This document shows, one piece after another, positions 26,923 to 35,487 of a stretch of 35,543 nucleotides of DNA. Each line of letters starts with the position of its first letter. Position 1 is the first letter of the stretch. The translations under genes and the position numbers were made by a program. The notes below the pieces were generated by a model that was not told the origin of the DNA, did no database searches, and saw only the letters and a list, made by a program, of their open reading frames with translations. The stretch comes from Novosphingobium sp. Rr 2-17 (lineage in GTDB: Bacteria > Pseudomonadota > Alphaproteobacteria > Sphingomonadales > Sphingomonadaceae): assembly GCF_000272475.1 (NCBI RefSeq), contig NZ_AKFJ01000091.1:1-35543 (forward strand), written 5' to 3'.

Positions 26923-27226
26923 GGGATAGTTCCTTCTTGCGATGGAGCAAATCGCCGCGAGGGCCTTCTCTCATCTTGTGCAATGCAACATCGCGTTATT
27001 GACTGATTCGGGCAATTTCAAACAGGGAAAGCATGGTTGCATGAAACGCAATCGCGGTAGAAAATCATTATAAAACATGCGCATAACTATCTGACTAAAT
27101 CGTTCAAAAACTCATATAGCCTTGTCGAGGGCCCTTGTGAGGCAGGGGGCGACTTGCTGCGCTGCATGACCGCAGGACGTTCGGATCGTATTGTCCTGCC
27201 CCCATACGCACGATAACGCAGGGGTT
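26923..27226. other. Divergent intergenic region with inverted repeat
   Basis: About 300 bases between two divergent genes, including an AT-rich stretch at 27055-27120 likely to hold promoters. GCAGGAC (27172-27178) and GTCCTGC (27193-27199) form a perfect 7-bp inverted repeat about 30 bases before the lipoprotein start, which could be a repressor site or leader hairpin. No open frame here is convincing. Confidence 0.45.
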
Positions 27227-27670
27227 ATGGGCAACACTCGATTCAAGCTGATGTCGCTAATTCTCCTTATGCTCGCCGGCGCCTGTCAGGGCCATCACGA
27301 CCAATTGCCTGGAGACCGTGACGATCACCGGCCATCGGGTGCGATTTCCGCAAGCGAGACGGTGCGTTTCACAGGGACCGAACCGTTCTGGGGTGGCGCG
27401 GTGTCCGGCACCGCGCTGACCTATAGCGTGCCCGGGCGCCCTGAAGGCGAGCGTGTCGAGGTAAAGCGCTTCGCCGGACGCGGCGGCATTTCGTTTAGCG
27501 GGACGCTCAAGGCAGGGCCATTCACGCTGGCCGTTACACCGCAAGCCTGCAGTGATGGAATGTCGGATCGCCGCTATCCGTTCATGGCGACGTTACAGAT
27601 TGCCAGCGAAGTTCGGCAGGGCTGTGCCTGGACCGACCGACGGCCATTTACGCAGCCGGCGAAACTCTGA
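27227..27670 (+). CDS. COG3650-like lipoprotein
   Basis: A 147-residue protein starting at ATG 27227. A short hydrophobic signal (MSLILLMLAGAC) ends in the lipobox LAGAC, so it is predicted to be lipid-anchored. The mature domain has FTGTEPFWGGAVSG near residue 60 and CSDGMSDRRYPFMATLQI near 116, which fit the COG3650-type domain found in small periplasmic lipoproteins; two cysteines in the second half (CSDGMSD and GCAWTD) may pair. The ribosome site (AGGGG) is close to the start, and an ATG at 27251 is possible. Function unknown. Confidence 0.75.
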   Translation: MGNTRFKLMSLILLMLAGACQGHHDQLPGDRDDHRPSGAISASETVRFTGTEPFWGGAVSGTALTYSVPGRPEGERVEVKRFAGRGGISFSGTLKAGPFTLAVTPQACSDGMSDRRYPFMATLQIASEVRQGCAWTDRRPFTQPAKL

Positions 27671-27708
27671 AAGCCGACCTCGGCCCACGTTGGTCGATGC
27701 AGCCTTCC

Positions 27709-29178
27709 CTACTTCTTCGTATTTTCGCTGCTCTGCTGCTCCTGCCAACCAAGGCCCAGCGCTTTGTTGACCGCGATGAAGTCGATGGTCAGTTGCGCAC
27801 GGGCCTGGGCGACGGCGATCTGCGCCTGAAGATCCTGCCGTTCGATGTCGAGCTGGTCTACCAGCGTGCTGGTCCCGGCATCGTAGCGCTGGCGATTGAG
27901 CGTCGCGGCCCGGGCGATGGCCTGTTGCCCGCCCATCAGCCGACCGAGCTGGCGGCGGGTGGCGCCGAAGCGTGCAAGACTATCTTCCGCATCCTGCAAC
28001 GCGGCCAAAACGGTCTGCCGATATTGCGCTTGCGCTCCGTCGCGCTGGGCTTCGGCCTCGCGCACGGCGGACTTGCTGCGACCGAAGTCAAGCAACGGCC
28101 AGCTCAGTTGCGGCAGCAGGATCGCGGCGAAGTTGCTCGGATCAAACATGTCTCCCGGGCTGGTGCCGCCAAGGCCCAGGACGCCATTGAACTTGATGCC
28201 GGGGAGGCGCGCTGCTTCCTTCACGCCGATTTGCGCGGTGCTGGCGGCGAGTGCCCTTTCAGCGGAGCGCACGTCGGGACGATGGGCGATCAGGGCGGCG
28301 GGATCGCCGATCGGCACTTGCGCCGGCGGCAGCGGCACAGGCGCCAAAGCGGCAAGGCGCTCGTCGAGTTCGCCCGGCGCCCGGCCCGTCAGCACTGCCA
28401 GCGCATCTTTATACGCGGCCACTTGCGCTTCCAGCGGGATTGCCTGGGCGTCGGCGGAGGCTAACTGGCTTTCAAGGCTTTCGACTTGCAGCTTGGTGGC
28501 GGTGCCGGCGGCGAACCGCTGGCGCACCAGATCGACGGCGCGGCGCTGCAACTGGGTTGAGCGCGTGCTCAATCGCAAGCGCTCTTCGCTGTCCCGCAGG
28601 TTGACGTAGGACTGCGCGACTTGTGCGGTCAGCGAGACTTGCGCATCGGCCAAGTCGGCGTAGCGCTGTTCGATCATATTGCGCGCGGCGTCGACCTGAC
28701 GGTGCTTACCGCCAAAAATGTCCGGCTCCCACGATACGGTCGCGCCCAGATTATAGAACGTGAAGGACGTGCCGCCGTCGCTCGATCCATTGGAGTCGAA
28801 AAGCGAATCGAGCGAAGTTCCCGGAATTTCGACATGCGCCGCCAAGGGGCTGACCGCGGTGCTGGGGAGTAACTGGCTGCGGCTCTGGCCCAACTTCGCG
28901 CGCGCCTCGCGGATGCGCGCCTGGGCGCCTTCTATGCTGGGGCTGTTCGCGAGCTCCTCGTCGATCAGGGCATTGAGCAGAGGGTCGTTCAGCCCCTCCC
29001 ACCATCGGGCGAGTCCTGGTGCATTGGCAAGCGCGGCGTCGTCCGCCCGCACGAACTTACCCCGCGCGACGGCGGCGGAGCCAACCTCTGGCGGTCCTTT
29101 GTAATCGGGTCCGGCCTTGCAGCCCGCCAACAACAAGGCAGGCGCGACGATGGCGCAAACGAATGGGGCGCGAGTCAT
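27709..29178 (-). CDS. Outer-membrane efflux factor (NodT/OprM family lipoprotein)
   Basis: The trimeric outer-membrane channel of a tripartite efflux pump. The 489-residue protein starts at ATG 29178 with a lipoprotein signal ending LLLAGC, then GPDYKGPP, the typical NodT-family N-terminus. Two outer-membrane-factor repeats follow: DPLLNALIDEELANSPSI near residue 75, YVNLRDSEERLRLS in the first coiled coil, IAHRPDVRSAERALAA near 290, and RQRYDAGTSTLVDQLD near the end. Length is normal. The start overlaps the EmrB stop by one base (TGATG). With EmrA and EmrB it forms a full inner-to-outer membrane exporter. Confidence 0.93.
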   Translation of the reverse strand: MTRAPFVCAIVAPALLLAGCKAGPDYKGPPEVGSAAVARGKFVRADDAALANAPGLARWWEGLNDPLLNALIDEELANSPSIEGAQARIREARAKLGQSRSQLLPSTAVSPLAAHVEIPGTSLDSLFDSNGSSDGGTSFTFYNLGATVSWEPDIFGGKHRQVDAARNMIEQRYADLADAQVSLTAQVAQSYVNLRDSEERLRLSTRSTQLQRRAVDLVRQRFAAGTATKLQVESLESQLASADAQAIPLEAQVAAYKDALAVLTGRAPGELDERLAALAPVPLPPAQVPIGDPAALIAHRPDVRSAERALAASTAQIGVKEAARLPGIKFNGVLGLGGTSPGDMFDPSNFAAILLPQLSWPLLDFGRSKSAVREAEAQRDGAQAQYRQTVLAALQDAEDSLARFGATRRQLGRLMGGQQAIARAATLNRQRYDAGTSTLVDQLDIERQDLQAQIAVAQARAQLTIDFIAVNKALGLGWQEQQSSENTKK

Positions 29179-30752
29179 CAGTGCATCGCTCCGAGCGGGG
29201 CGTTGCGCGGCAGCGGCCGCAGGAACAGCACCAGGGGAATTACGCATAGCGTTACCACGCTCATGGAAAAGAAGATGTCATTGTAGGTCATCACACTGGC
29301 CTGCTGCTGGATCTGCTGGCCGAGAAGGCGAATGCCGGCACCGCCGTTGCCGATCGACTGGCCCAGCCCTCCGACATACTCCTGCACGACCGGGGAATTG
29401 GCGTTGAGGGTTTCCTCGATCCGGCGCTGGTGCAGCCACATCCGATCCTGTTGCAGAATCGAAATGCCGGCTAGCGCGAAGCTGCCCCCCAGGTTGCGCA
29501 TGGCGTTGAACAGGCCCGATGCATCACCGGCATCTTCTGGGGGAACCGATTGCACCACAGCCTGGCTCAGGAATAGCATGCCCATGATCTGGCCGATGCC
29601 GCGCATGAGCTGGGAGGTCGTGAAATCGCTGCCGCTTGAGTCGGCTGATAGCCCCGATTCCATCAAGGCGGAGAACCCCATCAATGCCATGCCCAGCCCG
29701 ACCGCGATGCGGATGTCCAGCCGACGCACCAGGAACGGAATGAAGGGCATCAACAGGAAGCTGGGAATGCCTGAAAGCAGGACCACCTTGCCCGATTGGA
29801 GTGCGTTGTAACCGGCGATGGCGGAGAGGAACTGCGGGATCGCGTAAGCGGTGCCGTACAGCGCTACGCCCAGTGCGACACCCATCAGCGCCACCGACCC
29901 GAATTGTCGATCAAGCAGCAGCGATAGCTTGATGACCGGGCGTTTAGCCGTTGCCTGTCCATAAAACAGAAGCAGAAAGCCAACCACGCTCGTCACGGCC
30001 ATCTTCTGGATGAAGCCGGAGGCGAACCATTCCTCGCGCGATCCTTCTTCCAGGATCACGGTCAGGCCGCCCATGCCTAGCGCCAGGCCGGCGACGCCGA
30101 ACCAGTCCGCTTCGCCCAGCAAGTTGAGCTTTGCTTTCTGGTGCGGCAGGCCGATCAGCAGCAACAGGATCAGGATGAACGAAATCGGCACGTTGAGGAA
30201 GAAGGCGTAGTGCCAGCTCCAATTTTCAGCCAGCCAGCCGCCCACGAGGGGGCCCAGCAGCGGGCCGAGGATGGCGACCAGGCCGAACGCGGCGGTGCCG
30301 ATCGACTGCTGGTGTCGGGGCAGGCGCTGGGCAATGATGGTCTGCGCGGTCGGGATCATCGCGCCGCCAGTGATGCCCTGGCCCACGCGCCCGGCGATCA
30401 TGATGCCCAGCGACGTGGCAAGCCCGCACATCACCGAAAAACCCGTGAACAGGGTGACCGCGATCAGCAGGAACGTGCGCAAGCCCAGCAGACGCTCCAG
30501 CCACGCTGACAGCGGAATGATGATGATTTCGGCCACGAGGTAAGCCGTCGCGACCCAGGCGCCTTCGGAGCCGGTCGCGCCGATCTCGCCCTGGATGGTA
30601 GGCAGCGCCGAGTTGACGATCGAGATGTCCAGCGTCGCCATGAGCGCGCCGAGCGTGCCGGCGGCTACCGCCAGCCAAGCTGAGAGATCGGCGTTAGCGG
30701 GTCGCGCCAGCCCGCCGCTGCCCGGCTTTCCGGAAATCGCGGCGCTCGCCAT
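29178..30752 (-). CDS. emrB: DHA2-family MFS multidrug exporter (EmrB-like)
   Basis: A 524-residue inner-membrane proton-driven exporter with 14 predicted helices. The first helix carries LMATLDISIVNSALPTI, the D-x-T/S-IVN-ALP motif of the DHA2 family. Motif A is replaced by the EmrB-type LERLLGLRTFLL, and motif C reads AILGPLLGPLVGGWLAENWSW in helix 5. It moves hydrophobic drugs to the adjoining EmrA adaptor. It starts four bases after the EmrA stop and overlaps the outer-membrane-factor start, so all three are one operon. Substrates are unknown. Confidence 0.93.
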   Translation of the reverse strand: MASAAISGKPGSGGLARPANADLSAWLAVAAGTLGALMATLDISIVNSALPTIQGEIGATGSEGAWVATAYLVAEIIIIPLSAWLERLLGLRTFLLIAVTLFTGFSVMCGLATSLGIMIAGRVGQGITGGAMIPTAQTIIAQRLPRHQQSIGTAAFGLVAILGPLLGPLVGGWLAENWSWHYAFFLNVPISFILILLLLIGLPHQKAKLNLLGEADWFGVAGLALGMGGLTVILEEGSREEWFASGFIQKMAVTSVVGFLLLFYGQATAKRPVIKLSLLLDRQFGSVALMGVALGVALYGTAYAIPQFLSAIAGYNALQSGKVVLLSGIPSFLLMPFIPFLVRRLDIRIAVGLGMALMGFSALMESGLSADSSGSDFTTSQLMRGIGQIMGMLFLSQAVVQSVPPEDAGDASGLFNAMRNLGGSFALAGISILQQDRMWLHQRRIEETLNANSPVVQEYVGGLGQSIGNGGAGIRLLGQQIQQQASVMTYNDIFFSMSVVTLCVIPLVLFLRPLPRNAPLGAMH

Positions 30753-30756
30753 CAGT

Positions 30757-31929
30757 TCAGCGGCCCTTCGCCGCGGCCTGCTGTTCCGAGATCCGGTCGA
30801 GATCGTCCTTGGCGCTGCGGGTATCGACCGTGACGGTCACCGAAAGGCCGGGCACCAGCAAGCGACGAGCCGCCGGGGTGGCTTCGATCGCGATGCGAAC
30901 AGGCACGCGCTGAACGATCTTGGTAAAGTTGCCGGTCGCGTTCTGCGGCGGCAGGATCGAGAATTGCGCCCCGGTGCCGGGCGAAACGCTTTCGACTTTA
31001 CCGTCGATTTCGTGGCCATCCAGCGCGTCGATCTCGATCTTCACGGGCTGGCCGGGCCGCATCAGCGCAAGCTGCGTTTCCTTGAAGTTCGCGACGATAT
31101 ACAGTTTGTCGAGCGGCACCACCGTCATCAGCCGGGTGCCCGCCTGGACGAACTGGCCGACCTGCACCGTCTTGTCGCCTATGCGACCGGCGGTGGGGGC
31201 AGTCAGCATCGAGGCGGAAACGTCTACGCTGGCGGCGGAGAGTTGGGCCTTGGCGCCTTGTCCTTGCGCGCGGGCTTGCTGAATTTGCGCTTCGAGCCCG
31301 GCAATGCGACGGCGTTGGCCTTCCAACGCAGCGGCTTGCTGGCGTACTTGGTCGGCCGACTGAGTAGCTGCCAGCCTGACTTGGGCAAGCTGTTGGCGCG
31401 TTTCGGCTCCGCTGGCGGCAAGCGGCGTGTATCGGGCGACTTCTGCCGCGTCGTGCGCGGCCTTATCGCGGGCGGCTGCAAGTGCAGCTGCGGCCTGGTC
31501 GATCGCGGCGCGCTGCTCGGCGATGCCGGCCTGGGCGTTGGCGACGCCGGCTTCCGCCTGTGCGATCCCGGCTCGGGCCTGCTCGGCGGTCGCCTGGTAG
31601 CTGCGCACGTCGATCCGGACCAGGGGTTGGCCAGCGCGTATGTCCTCGTTATCCGTCACCATCACTTGCGAGACGTAGCCCGATACGCGCGGTGCGATCT
31701 GCACGGCATCGGCCTGGATTTGCGCGTCGTCGGTTTCCTGGAAGTATTGGCCGTACGTGACGTTGCGGATGTACCAGGCGGCTACGGCAACCGCGACGAC
31801 CGCCGCTATGACCGCCAGGATCGTGCGAGTACGAGGGCTCAGCGAACGGCGTCCGCTGGCCTCACCATCTTGCGGGGTGTCGGCGGCGTCAGCGTTCGAA
31901 TCGGACCCGGTTTGCGAGACTTCGTTCAT
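30757..31929 (-). CDS. emrA: Membrane-fusion adaptor of the efflux pump (EmrA/HlyD family)
   Basis: A 390-residue periplasmic adaptor anchored by one N-terminal helix (TILAVIAAVVAVAVAAWYI). The lipoyl half-motif (QIAPRVSGYVSQVMVTDNE) is followed by a long Ala/Gln-rich coiled-coil hairpin (about 120-250), then the second lipoyl half (LTAPTAGRIGD) and beta-barrel with VVPLDKLYIVANFKETQL. This is the standard HlyD/EmrA order. Start ATG 31929 is chosen from two adjacent ATGs just after AGGCAGGA; an ATG at 31950 is also possible. It is the first gene of the operon. No MarR-type regulator is next to it in the window. Confidence 0.92.
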   Translation of the reverse strand: MNEVSQTGSDSNADAADTPQDGEASGRRSLSPRTRTILAVIAAVVAVAVAAWYIRNVTYGQYFQETDDAQIQADAVQIAPRVSGYVSQVMVTDNEDIRAGQPLVRIDVRSYQATAEQARAGIAQAEAGVANAQAGIAEQRAAIDQAAAALAAARDKAAHDAAEVARYTPLAASGAETRQQLAQVRLAATQSADQVRQQAAALEGQRRRIAGLEAQIQQARAQGQGAKAQLSAASVDVSASMLTAPTAGRIGDKTVQVGQFVQAGTRLMTVVPLDKLYIVANFKETQLALMRPGQPVKIEIDALDGHEIDGKVESVSPGTGAQFSILPPQNATGNFTKIVQRVPVRIAIEATPAARRLLVPGLSVTVTVDTRSAKDDLDRISEQQAAAKGR

Positions 31930-32161
31930 CATTCCTGCCTGTCGATCCATCCGCCCGAAGGGCGCGAACATCTCATTGCCAACCCGGTCGCGCGATCTCG
32001 CTGCACTGCGAAAAACCGTAACTTTGCCCGACGTTCCACACTAGCTTTTACGCGCAAAGACTGAAGCTTTACCTCGTCAAGCCTTCCTGTCTGCACCTTG
32101 TTGGCCGAAGCGATATGCGGTAATTTTGTGGAATACAAAAACAAAACATCGGAGAGGTTGG

Positions 32162-32269
32162 ATGGACAGGTTCGATCTGGCGTTTCAGGAGTGCCCTTGT
32201 GCGCTGCTCTGCGCGGCGAGCGGAACGGCGTTGCTCGTTTTCCTGGCAGCTTTGCTGACGCTGGGATGA
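32162..32269 (+). CDS. 35-residue candidate membrane micro-protein
   Basis: A short open frame too small for standard gene calling. The ATG at 32162 follows GGAGAGG at good spacing. The peptide has a soluble N-terminus with a Cys-Pro-Cys motif (DLAFQECPCALLC) and a hydrophobic helix (TALLVFLAALLTLG) reaching the stop. A bidirectional terminator lies about 70 bases downstream, and a tandem 13-base repeat lies between. Whether it is translated is unproven, and no homologue is recognised. A 65-residue frame on the same strand in another phase overlaps it but has no ribosome site. Confidence 0.45.
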   Translation: MDRFDLAFQECPCALLCAASGTALLVFLAALLTLG

Positions 32270-32304
32270 CAGCCCATCGAGCTGATGCGATCTAGTCGGT
32301 CCGG

Positions 32305-32334
32305 TAGGCCGTTCTGATCGTTAGGCCGTTCTGA
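32305..32334. repeat. Tandem 13-base direct repeat
   Basis: TAGGCCGTTCTGA occurs at 32305-32317 and again at 32322-32334, a 17-base period, just before the terminator hairpin. Could be a duplicated remnant or a protein-binding site; no known family. Confidence 0.6.
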
Positions 32335-32339
32335 AACGC

Positions 32340-32370
32340 AAAAGGGCGACCCATTGGCCGCCCTTTTCGT
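32340..32370. terminator. Bidirectional intrinsic terminator between two micro-ORFs
   Basis: AAAAGGGCG (32340-32348) pairs with CGCCCTTTT (32359-32367). The plus-strand side ends in TTTTCGTT and the minus-strand side in TTTTGCGTTTC, so it can terminate both converging transcripts. Confidence 0.75.
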
Positions 32371-32414
32371 TAGGGTTTCGGTTTGACCCCGAATGCCCTT
32401 GCTCTAGAGCAAGT

Positions 32415-32495
32415 TTAGGCGAGGGTGAGCGCGAAAGTGAGGGCGCTGGCGCCCAGAGCTGCGGCAAAACCGAAAGTCCGTGTAACGATAGTCAT
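32415..32495 (-). CDS. 26-residue candidate membrane micro-protein
   Basis: Open frame from ATG 32495 to TAA at 32415, preceded by AGGAG nine bases upstream. The peptide begins MTIVTRTFGF and continues as one hydrophobic Ala/Leu-rich helix ending in LTLA. Such tiny, basic-N-terminus single-helix peptides occur in sphingomonads, but I cannot name a family. A perfect 14-bp palindrome (TTGCTCTAGAGCAA, 32399-32412) and then a terminator follow it. Expression is unproven. Confidence 0.5.
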   Translation of the reverse strand: MTIVTRTFGFAAALGASALTFALTLA

Positions 32496-32685
32496 TTGTT
32501 GTTACTCCTGCATGTCAGAGGGTGTTCCCTCTTTATAGTTGCAAAATAGGAACAGGTGTCTCTTTTTGCAAAATCCTATCCCTCAACCTGAGTTGCATGT
32601 TCTGCAACTTCACGGCGGTTCGGGCCGCTGCGACGGGCTTAGCGGCACTCTAGACACCTGCGGTCACGACGATTAGGGGCTGCAC

Positions 32686-34245
32686 ATGAGCATCCAGACC
32701 ACGGAATCGATCCTGATCGTCGACTTCGGGAGCCAGGTGACCCAGCTTATCGCGCGCCGCGTGCGCGAAGCGGGCGTCTACTCCGAGATCGCACCCTTCA
32801 ATGCCGCCGAAGAGGCGTTCCGCCGCTTGAACCCGGTGGGCGTCATCTTGTCCGGCTCGCCGGCCTCGGTGCTGGATGAGAATGGACCGCGCATTCCGGA
32901 CCTGATCCTGGAAAGCGGTCTTCCTATGATGGGCATATGCTACGGCCAGCAAGCGTTGATGCATCAGCTCGGCGGTGCCGTGTCTGGTGGCGATGGTGGC
33001 GAATTCGGCCGCGCCTTCATCGCGATCGAGGATGGTTGCGTATTGTTTGACGGCTTGTGGGAGCTAGGCGAAAACCATCAAGTGTGGATGAGCCACGGCG
33101 ATAAGGTGACGGCCCTGGCCCCCGGCTTCCGCCCGGTCGCCTCCAGCGCCGGCGCGCCCTTTGCCGTCATCGCGAACGACGAGAAGCGCATCTACGCGAT
33201 GCAGTTCCACCCCGAGGTGGTGCATACTCCCGATGGCGGCAAGCTGCTCAAGAACTTCGTGCGGCATGTTTGCGGCCTGGCCGGGGACTGGACCATGGCT
33301 GAGTTCCGCAAGGCCAAGATCGAAGAAATCCGCGCGCAAGTTGGCGACAAGCGTGTGATCTGCGGACTTTCTGGCGGGGTCGATTCCGCAGTGGCTGCCT
33401 TGCTGATCCACGAAGCGATCGGCAGCCAGTTGACTTGCGTCTTCGTCGATGGCGGCATTCTGCGGATGGGCGAGGCCGAGCAAGTCGTCAGCTTGTTCCG
33501 CGGGCATTACAATATCCCGCTGGTCCACGTCGATGCGTCGACGCTGTTCCTCAAGGGCCTTGAAGGCGTCACCGACCCCGAGGCCAAGCGCAAGTTCATC
33601 GGCAAGACGTTCATCGACGTGTTCGAGGATGAAGCGCGCAAGATCGGCGGCGCCGATTTCCTGGCCCAAGGCACGCTCTATCCCGACGTGATCGAGAGCG
33701 TCTCGTTCACCGGCGGTCCTTCGGTGACGATCAAAAGCCACCACAACGTCGGCGGCTTGCCCGAACGCATGAACATGAAGCTCGTCGAGCCGTTGCGCGA
33801 ACTGTTCAAGGACGAAGTGCGCGTATTGGGCCGCGAGCTTGGCTTGCCCGACGTATTCGTCGGTCGCCACCCGTTCCCCGGCCCAGGCCTTGCAATCCGC
33901 ATCCCGGGCGAAGTGACGCGCGAACGGTGCGACATTTTGCGCAAGGCCGACGCGATCTACCTCGAAGAAATCCGCAACGCCGGCCTCTACGATGCGATCT
34001 GGCAGGCCTTCGCCGTCTTGCTGCCGGTCAAGACCGTGGGCGTCATGGGCGACAGCCGCACGTACGACAACGTGTGCGGCCTGCGCGCCGTCACGTCGAC
34101 CGACGGCATGACCGCCGACATCTACCCCTTCGACGCCGCCTTCCTCAGCCGCGTCGCGACCCGCATCATCAACGAGGTCAAAGGCATCAACCGAGTAGTC
34201 TACGACTACACCAGCAAGCCTCCCGGCACGATTGAGTGGGAATGA
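32686..34245 (+). CDS. guaA: GMP synthase (glutamine-hydrolysing)
   Basis: Converts XMP to GMP using ATP and glutamine. The 519-residue protein has an N-terminal class-I amidotransferase domain: [19 protein letters not shown] at residue 10, the oxyanion/nucleophile Cys in GICYGQQ near 85, and the His-Glu pair in MQFHPEV near 175. The ATP-pyrophosphatase loop follows as [14 protein letters not shown] near 228, then the dimerisation domain with [13 protein letters not shown] and the C-terminal [13 protein letters not shown], the invariant end of GuaA. Length is standard. The ATG at 32686 follows TTAGGGGCTGCAC. Its 3' end is a known integration hotspot for genomic islands, relevant to the following region. 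Confidence 0.98.
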   Translation: MSIQTTESILIVDFGSQVTQLIARRVREAGVYSEIAPFNAAEEAFRRLNPVGVILSGSPASVLDENGPRIPDLILESGLPMMGICYGQQALMHQLGGAVSGGDGGEFGRAFIAIEDGCVLFDGLWELGENHQVWMSHGDKVTALAPGFRPVASSAGAPFAVIANDEKRIYAMQFHPEVVHTPDGGKLLKNFVRHVCGLAGDWTMAEFRKAKIEEIRAQVGDKRVICGLSGGVDSAVAALLIHEAIGSQLTCVFVDGGILRMGEAEQVVSLFRGHYNIPLVHVDASTLFLKGLEGVTDPEAKRKFIGKTFIDVFEDEARKIGGADFLAQGTLYPDVIESVSFTGGPSVTIKSHHNVGGLPERMNMKLVEPLRELFKDEVRVLGRELGLPDVFVGRHPFPGPGLAIRIPGEVTRERCDILRKADAIYLEEIRNAGLYDAIWQAFAVLLPVKTVGVMGDSRTYDNVCGLRAVTSTDGMTADIYPFDAAFLSRVATRIINEVKGINRVVYDYTSKPPGTIEWE

Positions 34246-34249
34246 TTTA

Positions 34250-34272
34250 AGCCCCTCCAGAGGAGGCGGGGC
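34250..34272 (+). terminator. Hairpin after guaA
   Basis: AGCCCCTCC, a three-base loop, and GGAGGCGGGGCT pair with one bulged base, four bases after the guaA stop codon. No T run follows on the plus strand; on the minus strand it is followed by TTAAAT. Confidence 0.5.
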
Positions 34273-34358
34273 TAAACCAGAATGCGATGTAAGTTTCTGA
34301 AATAAAAAAGATATATCCCGTCGTCTACCGACATCTATCGCAGGGTAAGCGAATGGAA

Positions 34359-34513
34359 TGACGGTGCGGATGACGGTATGGCCGAATCTTGATCGACTAC
34401 CAAAACCATATACCGTCAGGTTCAGGAGAGCCTTGGCGGTATATTTTTGGCGATATCACGTTGAAAAAAGCGATAATTTAGCTTCAGAGACGGCGATTTC
34501 GGCCTGACGGTAT
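34359..34513. repeat. TGACGGTAT iterons beside the integrase remnant
   Basis: Five copies of the 9-mer or close variants: TGACGGTGC (34359), TGACGGTAT (34371), TGACGGTAT on the minus strand (34410-34418), TGGCGGTAT (34434), and TGACGGTAT (34505). They surround the 3' side of the decayed integrase and probably are arm-type binding sites or part of an attachment region. Confidence 0.6.
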
Positions 34514-34719
34514 AATTCGAGACTCTCCCCTGGAAATCGTCCATTTTTGGCGGGAATTATGCTCACGGACGCCGCTCTTAAGAGCCTTATGGTTCTCTGC
34601 TTGCCGACAAAGCAGTAGTTCATTCGCCAGACGCGCAAGCCGCTGGGTTCGATCCGTAGGTAGAGCCCGTCGCGGTCGCTGAGCTTGTAGGCCTTGTCTT
34701 TTGACTTCGCACGCGACAC
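34456..34719 (-). pseudogene. N-terminal remnant of a P4-type tyrosine integrase
   Basis: An 87-residue frame whose first half (AKSKDKAYKLSDRDGLYLRI, then PSGLRVWRMNYCFVGKQRTI) clearly matches the arm-type DNA-binding domain (DUF4102) of P4-like integrases, which normally reads KPKDKPYKLSD-GGLYL-PSG-K-WR. After KQRTIRL the similarity stops; the conserved GxYPxxSLxxAR segment and the whole catalytic domain (Arg-His-Arg-Tyr) are missing. The start is also decayed: the family's usual N-terminal LTDxxIR segment is absent and the frame opens only at a GTG. It lies about 210 bases after guaA and points toward it, as expected for an island integrated at the guaA 3' end. Non-functional. Confidence 0.78.
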
Positions 34720-35487
34720 CCAGGCCGCTCTAAGCCCGGACTTCTGCCGCTTTCATTCCAACATGATGGTATCTCCCCATCGCTATGGCGGGGCGTACCA
34801 TCAAATCTTCCATGATTGAGGTGAGTTTTGGTGAAAGGCCCGAACCTTTCAGAGACATTTTACCACGAAAACTGTCAGAAAACTGCCACTTATGCGCTGC
34901 TCTCAGACCCTCTGAGAAGCAAAATTGGAGCCGAGCCGGAATCGAATAGCCAAATTAATTCTTACGATTACGGACACTTACTTATTTGTCGGACAAATAG
35001 ATCCATCGAATGATCCATCACTACTGACTTTCTCTCCGGTTCGATTCTTCGCTCATTGTAGCTATTTTGCAACTATTGCGAGTTTCATTATTTAAATCAA
35101 TAGGTTGTGTCAGAATTTTGCCGTCAGTCTTGAGATTGCCGGCGAATCTCGGCCGTCGCTTGCGCAGCAATTGATGGGCAACGGTTCCGAACCCAATTTC
35201 CATTTTCATCTAATGCTTTGAAAAACGACGATTAAGTAGCTCTCGACCGTCGGCCACGACGAAGGATCGTTGACGCCTGCTGTCTTACTTTGGCGATAGC
35301 TGGGGACGTTTTTGCCGTTGCCAAGCGACATGTCGATCGGCGGCTAATGCCAGGAACTGTCGGCGCGAGTTTGCCCGGCCGGCGTTACAGGTAGACAACG
35401 TCGACGCGATCTATGCGTCCTGACCGGGCAGCAAACAGGCCGCTGGGCGACAAGATCGAACGACGTCAATCTGAAAGCAGGATTTTC
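34720..35487. other. AT-richer gene-poor tract, probable island remnant
   Basis: About 770 bases with noticeably lower GC than the rest and no convincing gene; the short frames have no recognisable domains. It contains the inverted repeat TGATGGTA/TACCATCA (34764-34803) next to the integrase fragment, a TCTCAGA/TCTGAGA hairpin (34901-34917), and a minus-strand 21-mer at 34926-34946 that looks like the end of a tRNA gene (T-loop to CCA) without the rest. GC rises again after about 35240, which marks a return to ordinary sequence. Confidence 0.5.

Noticed and set aside
32011..32040. Possible EcfG promoter on the minus strand before emrA (GGAAC at 32032-32036)
   Set aside because: The downstream half does not read CGTT at the required 16-17 base spacing (GGTT at 15), so the match is too poor, and it lies on a generic AT-rich promoter stretch.
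34828..35013. 61-residue plus-strand ORF in the AT-rich tract
   Set aside because: Composition unlike a real protein, no ribosome site of note, and it covers the tRNA-like fragment; most likely a chance frame.
35021..35209. 62-residue minus-strand ORF, considered as a transposase fragment
   Set aside because: No transposase motif or terminal inverted repeats could be seen; similarity is only impressionistic.
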